From positions 11,383,598-11,447,597 of the forward strand of contig CAIIXF020000001.1 of NCBI GenBank assembly GCA_903813345.2: a stretch of DNA of 64,000 nt, written 5' to 3'. Source of the stretch: Owenia fusiformis (Eukaryota; Annelida; Polychaeta; Sabellida; Oweniidae). Of the stretch, positions 35,829-47,800 are shown one piece after another; position 1 is the first letter of the stretch, and each line of letters opens with the position of its first letter. The translations under genes and the position numbers were made by a program. Below the pieces are notes generated by a model. The model saw only the letters and a list, made by a program, of their open reading frames with translations. It ran no database searches and had not been told where the DNA came from.

Positions 35829-38800
35829 TCATTTCTTCTTAGTCTTTGCTATTTTTGCTTTTACAGCAGCATCATCAGCTCTCGTTTGTTTATCCTTTTT
35901 TGTTTTTGTATTTTTGCTTCCTTTTGTCTTTCCACCTGAATTACCTGAATTGTCTGTAGATTCAGGCGCGCTTGTGTTATTTGCGTCATTGTTAGTGTTG
36001 AAATGAGTATTAAACTGGGACATCAGTTTTTCTTGCTTTTCTTCTACAAACTCTCGTCTGTTCCATAGTAAGATGTTGAAACCTGAAATTATATTATTTG
36101 CATAATTAAACAATATTATATAACTGTTATATGATACTATATTACTGAAAACTAGAAAATGACACCAAATATTTTAATTCCTTCATTCACAAAACCAACA
36201 ATGTGAACAATGTGGTATACATGAAGGTTTACCTTATGAGAACTTCTCATAGCTTTTATCATTTTTTGTCATATTTTGGTGGTCATTTTTGATTTAGTTG
36301 CAAAAGTAGGTCAAATTACAAAAGTACATCATATTACAAATATGTCATAGATAAATAATACTCTAATACATCCCAAATAATACAATATGCGGATAACTCA
36401 GAATAAGCACACCATGAAGGACATCCATTAAAACAATTTGCAAAATCTAGAGCCGAAAGCTGAAAGTCGCTTTACAATGTCAATACAAAGTCTGTGTAAA
36501 GACTCTTTGGACACCCAGTATATATTATCACACCTATGACATCATAATCAGATACACTAAAATCCAAGTATTCTAAATAATCAACAGTAGTGGTTTAATC
36601 CAAAATGTATATAACAACATCATAGTACAGGGGACCAACTCAAACCTCAATTGTAACCTTTGCTACCTTACAGAGTTCATTCAAGCATCGTAGCACCACT
36701 TTTAAATTAGTCATTTTGACATAACCTTTAGGAAACTCATGGGAGGTAGGGACTTGGGCTTACGGCTAGGCTCGAAATTTTACTTACTTAGGCAAAAGTA
36801 ATTTGACATGTTCCAAGTTGTCAGAGTCCTTGATGTCTAAATATGAAACTTGTCACTACTTCCTGATAGTAGACAGAGCTGTGGAACACATAATGAAGTT
36901 ATTTTTTCTTTCTGATAGAATTTTTTTAAAAAGAATAGTGAGGTTAAAATTCTGACCAAGGTAATTGCTTTGGTTGCATTCAATATCGCTGCCTAAATTC
37001 AACGATGAATGTTTAGATACAATAGGGGTATTGATTATTCTATTAGTATAGGCATTAAGTTAAAAATCTGGGTATTAATTTGGCTACAAACTGACAAAAT
37101 ATTAATGTTTTGGCTTATAAATTATCTGTGTATTAATAAGTGTGACTAGAGTAAGAATACATATACTATAGTATTTTGGTCTGTTTTGGTTAAATATAGC
37201 ACATCAGATGGTAAAAGGATTACAGTGGTACAGGAAAATACATTACATTCTAAACCAACTCAAACCAACGACACAAACATTCACAATCAAACCAACAAGC
37301 TGATCTTCTCAAACAACAAAATCAACGACAGAATATACAGCACAACCTGAGAGCAAGATGAACCAGGAATTCAAGCATAATAATGGACCCTGGAACACAG
37401 ATACTTGTGCCACTTTGATACTTCCATGAGCAATGTTTAAGAAGTCTTCTGGATTATCATTTGATATAGGTACTGTATACAAAACACCCAGTTCATTTGT
37501 GTTAAAATATTAAAATTTTATATATATATATATATTATATCTTTTTTTGTACTGTAATTAAAGGTATGGAATATGATAAATTATTATTTCATATATGAAG
37601 ATTATGAATTGTCACTGAAAACATTTTTGTTAAATCCGAATCAATTTTTCTGTGTGTTGATCAATCAAACCTGAAGATTAAGGAGGCTATTAAGCAATAA
37701 AGGACAAAAGTGAAATTTATTTGGAATATATATAATATTATACGCTCATATTCTAGATGCAAAACTTTGTAGATTCAACATGTCAGAAAAACATCAAATT
37801 ACAAGAGGCCATACATTTTATTAACATGTTATCAAAAATATACAAATGTTTTACATCTTGAAACATGAATATATTTTTCAATAACATATATTGCACTGCA
37901 GTATTTAATTGCTTATGTTTTAGGTTTGATTGACGCAAATGATGCATTTCATTAATTTACATTATCATATCTTCATTAATGTATATTATCAAATCTTCAT
38001 TATTAATTTACATTACCATACACATTTCCTCCTACATATGTTATTATCTTAATGCAGTTGGTCCTTTGATTGCTCATTTTTTTGGTTTTATGACGCAGAG
38101 AATGATCTTCGTTAATTTATACTGTACACCTACACTTCCTCAAAAAATCAAAATAAGCTGTTTTTCATGAAATATACCATTATATATTTGGCTATGTCTG
38201 CCATGTTCAGATAACTTCAGTACTCCACATGTGGTTGTATTGTATGTATTTAATATTATCAGGGTTGAAATATATGAAAATCATTCTAATTTGTAACACC
38301 CTCCCAAGGGACAAGCAAGTATACCCAATAAGGAGCATACAGGGCATAAATATCAAAATTAATATGCCAGAAGGGTCGGCCTCTCCAATTTGCATTCTCC
38401 AAACATACTTAACTCTTCTTAATTCTCCTAAGAAGGAAGGAACTTAGTGGATGATGTCTGGAGTCCTGTGTTTGGAGGATGTCCAATTTGTATGATATCT
38501 CTCCCCACAGGAATATAAATACTCCCCCCCCCTTTTCCAAATCTTAGAAGTATTACCAGAGTTGGGGTGTACTAGTATTAAGAGGGGACATCTTATCTCA
38601 TGTTTAATTCATTAAACACATATTATGATTTTGCAGGAAATAGCCAGGCTAAGTTTATAGTACTATGACACCACTAAAGAAAAGACAATTATTTACATTA
38701 ATGCTATATACACAGACAAATATTTAGATAAGTAATCTTTAATGTCATGACAACAGTTAATATAAAGGCGTAAAAGTGAACATAAATAACATTCTCATAA

Positions 38801-41800
38801 CAAGTGAATATAATATTCTATATTTGGCTTTACCCATCTCAATTCAACAAGGAGGGGTACAAAATATCATAGAACTCAATCAATTTATTGCATATACATG
38901 GTGACCCAAAAAATGCAACCCCCATTATTTTTCTTATTAGAAGGTTGATTGCTTTGAAATTTGGCACACAATGACTTCATTCAATGTGGGATCCTCAGGC
39001 AAAGTTTTAATAATCAGTCTTAGTTTGATAGAGTTATGGTCGTTCCAAAATATGCTCCAACATTGAATGAAGTCTTTCAGAGCAATTAAGCTTCATTTAA
39101 AGAAAATATTGAAGAAAATGGAGGGTTGCATTTTAAAAGTTGATAAACAATTGTCGAAACCATATGTTCTTTAACATGTAGATTTCAAATATGACATCAC
39201 TTTGTCAATGACTGAATTTTGAATATTTAATGACGCAAATCACAATTATTTCTACTCACAACTAGTATATAATGATAGTAAAAATAAATGAAAATGACTC
39301 ATTTAAACACATCATGTAATATTATTTTGACTTATACGTAAGCAAAACAATAAATTTTGTAATCGTGACCAATTTTATAATATCATCAGAAATTACAATA
39401 CATAGAAACCTTTCAGTGCCAACAGCAGTCAGATGTCTGTACCTAACAATAACATTTTTGCAAATGAAATAATTCAATTCGCAAAATGCAGTTATTTATA
39501 CGAGGGGTGATCAATAAGTAATGGACGCTTTTTTACACAGATACTTTTTATACATAAATACTCTAACTATAATGATGTCAATGTAAAATAAGGACTGGTG
39601 ATCAATGTCACTACCTTTTGATGAATTAACTGTTATTTTACTTGATTCAGATTAATGAAACTGGAAGTTTTGAAGTCCTAAGTGCAAGGGCAGGTAAAGC
39701 ATTCCTAGGTTTAAGAAGACTGCTTACAGGAAAGGTAAATATGGCAAAAATATGTTAAATGGTAAGTATAAAAATGCAAAAGTGCAAAATGCAAAAGTGC
39801 AAATTTTTTCCATGTTTTAAACAAGTTAAAGCACTTGACTTATGGTTTAAATGAGCATTCCATGTTAGCATTTTCTCAAAATGGTATCTATTATCATCAT
39901 ACATCTAAGTATCTTATATAATATTCCTGTATAATATCATAACCCTATGGTATCTTATGTTTTAACCATGTGGTATCTTATATCATGATATTGTGGTATC
40001 TTATATTTTATCCCTGTGGTATCATGACATGTGGTATCTTATATTTTATCCCTGTGGTATCATGACATGTGGTATCTTATATTTTAACCTTGTGGTATCT
40101 TATTTCATGACACTGTGGTATCTTATATTCTAACCATGTGGTATTTTATATCATGATAATGTGGTATCTTATATTTCTATCCTGTGGTATCATGACATGT
40201 GGTATCTTATATTCTAACCCTGTGGTATCTTATTTCATGACACTGTGGTATCTTATATTTTATCCCTGTGGTATCATGACATGTGGTATCTTATATTTCT
40301 ATCCTGTGGTAGGAAATCTTAATACCCTGTGGTAGGAGAAGATGGAGCCAAGGAGGAAGATGTGATTAAGGCTGAAGGAGAGCAGAAAGATATTGGTGCA
40401 TATGATGTTGTCGAGGAAATGCCTGAGATGTTATGCTTTTCATATGGGAATGCTGTTGAAAAGGACATTGGTATGAACATTGTTTGTATAAAGTAAAAGG
40501 AATACTCTTAGAAAACATATTCTTACACATCAATTTCTAATTTTTCCAGTTTCCTATGAGAGTTTTAACACCAAACTGGATTAGAAATAATTCAGTTCAA
40601 AAGTGGAGGTTATTCTTTAATCATTTTGAGTTTTCAAGTTCCCTCCACATAAACAACTTTTAATTCTAGGAAAATTTAGCAAAGAAGACCTTGCTAGATG
40701 TGTCCTATCGAACACCTGCTTTGACTTCATTCAGAGTGCTTGTTGTGCAGCAGAGTGAAAATTTAATGAACATATACTTCTGTGGCGGATTTACCAATCA
40801 TGAACTTTGTTGCTATGAAATGTCTAAGTTGTGCTGTTAACATGCTGTCTATGCAAATAAGGTACAGTAATATGTTTACAGGTTGATTTCAATGAAATGC
40901 ACATCTGCTTTATTGATAACTTGAATTCAATTTTGAATATGAATATGAACAGGTCAAATAATAACTTTATTTGCTTTGACGCAACAGATTATTATTAATG
41001 ACCATTTTCAAGACTTTAACCATTATGGCTTTAACTACAGATAACTTTGTCCAGCTTTTTCTAAGATTTTCCCAGAATACATGGTCTATATGATAAATTC
41101 TACATACATTGTGTGAAAATCAATAACGCAGATGCGAGTAAGTAGTTACCAGTTTCACCACCAGGTGGCTCATTCGGGCCAGATAACATGGCGGGTATAG
41201 GAGAAAGTTCCCTTCAACTTAACTTTAATTTCTTTCAGTGGTTCAATTTTCATATAACCCTTATGTATCTAATAGTTATGCAAATTAAAATATGTCCAGC
41301 AAAATAAAATGTTATCTGTCCAATACAAGAAAAGATATTTCACATTTGGTGCTTTTGTAACATGGGGTCTATAGGGAATCAACCCGAGCTAGAAATCACA
41401 TTTTCAAAAATCTTGAATTTTCAAAGTTGATTAACAATTTTCGGAATCATATTTCTAGCTGTTTTTTTTCATGTAGATTACAAATATGACATCACTTTGT
41501 CTGAATTTTGAATATTCAATGATGTAAAACAAGTTTATATCTACTCGCACCTAGTCTATTAGAAACAGTGATCTCCCCAGCATTTAAGTGTGTAGGCGCA
41601 ACACTCATCTAAAAATCTATTTGCACCCAATTGAAAAAAAATGAGAAAAATGAAAAATCAAGGCATATATTGGCCAATTTTGATCTGAATTGTGAAAATG
41701 AAAATTTTGGAACCACTAAGGAAAAAATCCTAAGGAGGAGGCTGAGAAATGCAACATACATGTATATACACATATTTCTATTCATTTTTTTTTCTTGTTA

Positions 41801-44800
41801 ATTGTGTCTGGTTTCTATGTATTTGTTTTGGTTGCTATCCATTTATAATATTATTATAAATATAACATATATAATATCAAAACAAATTTTGTAACAACCA
41901 TTAACAAAAATAATAAGTTTTTCTATTCATTATCTTTTACTGATTATTGTTTCTGATTTCTATGTGTTTGTTTTGGTTGCCACACTGACTAATATAATAA
42001 CATTTATATAATTTCAAACCATGAACATGATTTTCAACAGATGAAACAGCAAGGATTGGAACATCTAACAAGACATTAACAGGCAAAATGTCACCACCTG
42101 TCATTTATTACAGACACCAAACACTAAACACCAGATGCTGAACAATGACCACCAAACACCAAACAACGACCACAAAAAGGTTGTGGTGGTGACATGAAAA
42201 CTAAAACAAATTCTGTGCACATGATGAGGTGTTTGAATAAATATACAGGGTGTCCCGAAAGTATGGGCCCCCCTAGGCAGACATATACCAGTGTGGTCAT
42301 AGTATGTGTCATATATCATTTTAAAGCCTATCCAAAGTTACATTGATTCGCCAAGTATCATGGTTCAACTCTCAAATGTGAAAAAATTACAGGCATTTCA
42401 AAATTTAGTGTTTGGTCAAAATTAAGTTCAATTTTACACCAAAACACTAGTCAATGTGTCCTCCCGGGCCATCTTAATAGCAGCAATTATTTTCAGGTCG
42501 GATGGATATTGAGTGGGAAAAAGAGAACGGTGAGGGTAGATACTCTAAGGAAACTCTTCTAAAGTTCCTTAACAGGTTTTAAGAGGGTTATAAAATTCCA
42601 CACCCCTATTTCAAGGGCCTTTAAGGTCATATATGAAAATAATTGCTGCTGTGAACATGGCCAAGGGGGGACTCATTGACTAGTGATGTGGTGTAAAATT
42701 GAACTTTATTTTGACAAAACACTAACTTTTAAAATGACTGTAACTTTTTCCCATTTGGGAGTTAAACCATGATACTTGGCAAATCAATGTAACTTTGGAT
42801 AAGCTTTAAAATGATATATGACACATACTAGGAGGACACTGGAATATGTCTGCCTAGGGGGGGCCCCATACTTTCGAGACACCCTGTACATAATTCTGGC
42901 CATAAAGTTTTCTCGAGAAAATGTTCAGAGGAGGGAAATTAGTGCAACAGATTTCGGATAGCCATATGTTGGATTTTGGCTATTCTCTGAGGATTTAAAC
43001 GAAAAGCATGGGGTTGTGGGAAGATACTTAATGGAAAATACTCCAGGAGGTCAGGTTACTTAGTCAAGGGAGCCAAGCATATATTATCATCAATATTTTC
43101 ATAGATCTCAGTCATCAGACACCAATCAAAAACAAGACATTAACATGTCACCACCTGTCATTTGTTACAGACACCAAATCCTGACCACCACGTGCTAAAT
43201 GCCAAACACCAACCCCTGAACACTATCCACTAAAAAGTTGGAGACTTAAACAATACCTCTGTTGGTGACATAAAAATCATATTGTGAATAATATGGCAGA
43301 CAGTGAATGAAACACAAACATTTTACTCACCCATTCCGCATGCCAAACTGTCTCCTTGATGGTTAAACTTTGTCAACTAAAAATAACAATATGACGACAA
43401 TATAGCACAGTAATACAGCATGAATACAGGTTTATTTTTCTTTAATCAGGCCAGGCAGCTTAACCCGACCCCCCCCCCCCTCCTGGCCTCAAATTCTCTC
43501 AAAATCATACAATTTTCACAAATTCAGAGCAGTTTTTAAGTGATTTTGGGCCATAGTTGTCAAATGTGAACCCTCCTGGAACCCCCTTGGCAAAAGCTGG
43601 CTCTAGGACTGTCAATGAATTTATTTTCATAACCAATGATTGGAATTTGGAATAAACAACAATGTTGAAATGTGGCACACAACGATGTGATATATGTTTG
43701 AACATCATTAAGAATATTGCAATAATGTAAAATATTAAAAGAAGTATCTCAGATATTGTAGTGGAAAAAATGTTAATTGATTATTATGTTGGTCAGTTGA
43801 TTTGTTGTATCCTAGAAAATCTCCAGTTAAAATGTTTCATGCAACATGTGGAATAATTGGCAATAGTATGACATACGAGTAATTCCATTCATATTGTACT
43901 TACAGAAATAATACCAGGTGCTCCTGGGTCATGCAATTGGCATTTAACATCTCCTGTATCAGCATCAAATACATCGATGGTACGCTTCTCACCCTGTGTA
44001 TAACCTGGGAACTTGGGGTCAGGGTAGCGACCAACAATAATAAGGTCTTCTAGTGGATGCCACTGAGCCTAAAACAACAATATACAACCATGATATACAA
44101 GGATCACTTTGGTAAAAATATGTCTCAGAATTTGGAAATTGAAATGTACATGATTGTATAAATCTGTGACAAAGAATAATCTGTTGCATGCATTATAAAT
44201 GTAATTTTATCTTGCCAAATTAACTTACATACATGTTTACTGTATCTCTTCTTTGCCAGTTCTCTCGAAATGTGAACCAAATTCAAAATCTCTAAAATCT
44301 CAAATTCTCTAAAATCTCACAATAACTATATTTAATACCTTAATTGGGGTGATATGTCTAAATGCCCTGTGAGGGTGGCTAATGGTTGTTCCAAGGGTCC
44401 AACTAGGACCCCCATACACTCGGAGCTCATCATGTTGATCCGTACACAAAAGCCTCTTGCCATCTGTAGGACTAAAGTATGCTAAAAGAATAAGCAAAGT
44501 TACCTTTATAGGTGTGATATGCTGGAAGCCTCTATGAGGGTGTTGTATATTGGTTTCTAGGTGCCACTCAGGGGATCTGTATACTCTAATGTCACTGTAC
44601 TGGTCTGTAGTTAGTAACCTTGTACCATCAGATACACTGAAATATGCTGTCATAAACAAAATACTTAATGATCACCTGTAAACTGGATCTAATTTCACAT
44701 CAGGGCACTTCTAAATCTATATCAAATCATCAATTTACTTTTGTAAAAGAACGCTTTTCGCAGCTCAATTTCAATCATTTTTTGAAAAAGGCAGGTCTTC

Positions 44801-47800
44801 ACAAAATGGTTACTTGAAATAGCACACAAGAACATACCGATCAGCCTCAAGACAAATGATCACCTCAACTCATCACTGTATTGGGATGACCTGTTCTCAA
44901 ACTATTTGATGGGATACACTTACCAGAATTGACTCCCTTGCTGTGAGGAAGAACTTTGAGTACTGATGACCTATCTTTCACCATTCTGAGGTCCCACAGC
45001 TGAACAGTTTGGTCCATAGAGGCAGTACATAGCAACCAGTCCTCTCTTGGGCTGAACTCTACATGGGTTACCTTGTTCTTATGAAGTCTTGACTGCCAGA
45101 TCTTCAATAGGATAATGCGAGATATTAATGTTCATATTGTGCAATTCACAGTATCAGACTTAATAGAAGATAGAACTGGAAACTACCCTTGAATCAATGG
45201 TCACTGAACCTCTAAAAATGCATTTCAAAACCACTGGATATAGCCTGAGGTACACAAGTACAAAAGGTATCTTTGCAGAAATGGTCATGCTTATAAATTA
45301 AAAATTCTGTATCATTATGTGACCTTAGACGGAATGTGTTTAACTGGTGAAATCATTTATTTAGAGATATACTGTACTCCAACTAATATTTGACACTATT
45401 ATATTTCGCGTTTTTGGCATTTTGAAATTTCGCGGCGATCATATTTCGCTAATTTACAGTTTTTTAAAATTTCGTGGGTATTAATCTCCACGGATTTGTC
45501 ATACAGGATCACTCTTTCGACTTTGATATCAGCCATGGTAGTCCTTCACCCATTGATTTTGGCTTCTTATAAAGCCTTTTCGTTAGAATGTTCGTTTTAA
45601 TACAGTAATAACGATCTCTCTTTTAATTTCTCTTTTACAAAACTCAAAATGTCACGTTTTTACCTATTATCACCCAGCACTGGACGAAAATATTGTCAAC
45701 ATTGAAATCTCTGGGAATTTCCTTGGAATTATGCAACTATCAAATTTCAAATATAGTACCGCGTGACAATTACCGGGAGTACAGTAATTGATTTACCTTT
45801 TTGCCCTGAGTATTCATAAGAGTGACATTCCCTTTGTTATCGCCAGCAGATAGCACCTTCCTCTGTGAGTTTACATCCACTCCACAGAACCAATGGCTGC
45901 AACACAGAAACAATACAAAAAGATTATTACTTCGCTAACTTACATCAGTATTCCAGATTAGAGACCAGCATGTTAATGTCTAAATTATATCATAGACCAG
46001 TTGCATTACTATTTCCAAATAGGCGTACCTCATCAAATGAATAGATAATTGATAGTTTAACCTCATATGAAAAGTAAATAAAAAATGACATAATTTAAAA
46101 GCGCTAAAGCAGCCAAGCGCCGTTGAACTCACTCAAGGTCCATGGTATCAAGGAACACTTTGTTTTGTACACCCTCAAAATCATGTAGCTCTATCTTCCC
46201 ATCTATGGATGCTGTCAGCAAGCACTTTGGGTCATCAGGCCAGAACTTCATGGCTTGAATAGATCCCCCTGGACCTTTCTAGAATGTACCATAGAAGAAT
46301 TTTTGAATTTTGTGATTACTGGCTCAGATGGACAACATTTGAAAAAATTACTAATGTTTTAGCAATGGTATATATACAAATTATTAATGTTTTAGCAATG
46401 GTATATATACAAGGCATTAACATGCAAAATGTCCCACCGTATGCCACCTACCGAATACCATCCACAAAAAAGTTGGAGACTACACTATGACATAAAAATG
46501 AAAATCATTTTTATTTGTGAGCATATTAAGACTTTTTGTACTGTATACTAGCTACTGTATACTAACTAGAGGTGTCACGGTCCAAAAGAATTTGATTCAG
46601 TATGGAACGGTACAAATGGTCTCGGGACACCATACTTTCGGGACGGGGCAGGACATTAAAGAAAAATTATGCAATGTCTGATGATGGCAGTTTCAATTTT
46701 TCGACATCATATTCAGAATTAAAATCGAATGTAAAGCATCTGCGATGTGATCGGCATTTCACATAATCAGCACGGTGTACTATCACCAATTCGTTTACCT
46801 TGTGATATCAGAGTCCCAAAAAACTTCCAAACTGCCGACTTTTTCGGCTAGGATGCCGGCTCAATTTTTCAATTTCTTTTCTACATCCAGCATATTAAAC
46901 CTTTCTGTCCCATGTCCCGAACCGAAGCATCTGGTCCCAAATTCAGTCTAATATCGGGAAACCGTGACATCTCTAATACTAACCCCTTGAACAAATGTGT
47001 CCTGGTTGAGTTCATTGACATTCCATAGTATAATGTCACCACCTTTGGACCCTACAGCCAGCATGCTAGGATTGTTCGGGTGCCACTCTAGAGCAGTCAC
47101 ACGCCTGTCAAAAGGACTAGCTGTCCGATACAACTGCATGTCAGTCACGAGTTGAACTATGGAAGATTTTGCACTCTGGAATGAGAAGAAGGTAACTGAA
47201 CAGTGAGAATGATTTCAGAAAAAGTGCAAGATCTCTCTAGACATGTTTGCTTTTGGTTTTGATGAAGAAAGTATATTTACCAGTTAACTGTTTTAAGCCA
47301 GAGCCTGACTTTTGGTTAGTATTCTTTGCAATTTGTTTTATATTGATATTGATAAGTCTACATGATTCTAAACTCAATGTCAAAAATATAAAGGAGTGCA
47401 CCAATTATTAACAGGTATCATGCTTCTTGAGTCGATAACGACTTTCCACATGACATTCTTTTATGATGCAGCTGTATGATCAGATAAACAAAATACCTTT
47501 TTTAAATTGTTGAATTTTCCACCATGACCCATTCTGTTTGCGAATAAGTGCTGTATCACACTGTTGCAGCTTGCCTGGTATCTGGGGCTTGGTGTCGAGC
47601 ATGTGAACTGGTAGGTTGACTTTCTGGGATGCAAGGAACATGGAAACACAAGGTTGGATCCATGAGTGTTAATATCTAATGGTGACAGCGTACTGCCAGT
47701 GCTAGTAGATGCATCTGTGTCTGCATGCGATGGTTTTGTTACACATGATGTATTGTCATTTGTGATTGTCAAATTAGAGTTTTGATCCTTAGCTATTTGC

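Larger units (their letters stand above)
36083..43330 (-). other. DDB2 last intron, 7.2 kb, hosting a gene and repeats
   Basis: It lies between the phase-1 donor after ACGMG (43331) and the acceptor at 36082. It contains a plus-strand three-exon gene model (39651-40758), a minisatellite, two mariner-like fragments, a 641-bp foldback element and one ATGTCACCACC MITE. The stretch from 36.1 to 38.8 kb shows nothing else recognisable apart from an AT dinucleotide run near 37.52 kb. Confidence 0.8.

Noticed and set aside
35809-36006. Plus-strand 65-residue ORF over the DDB2 last exon
   Set aside because: It is the antisense shadow of the Lys-rich DDB2 tail; poly-Lys codons read as Phe/Leu on the other strand.
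39694-39735. Longer version of the first nested-gene exon using the donor at 39735
   Set aside because: Its phase does not join the next exon without a stop; the donor at 39693 does.
44339-44646. Duplicate DDB2 exon as an assembly error
   Set aside because: The copies differ at about a third of residues and many silent sites and are only 22 bases apart, so this is real, old divergence.
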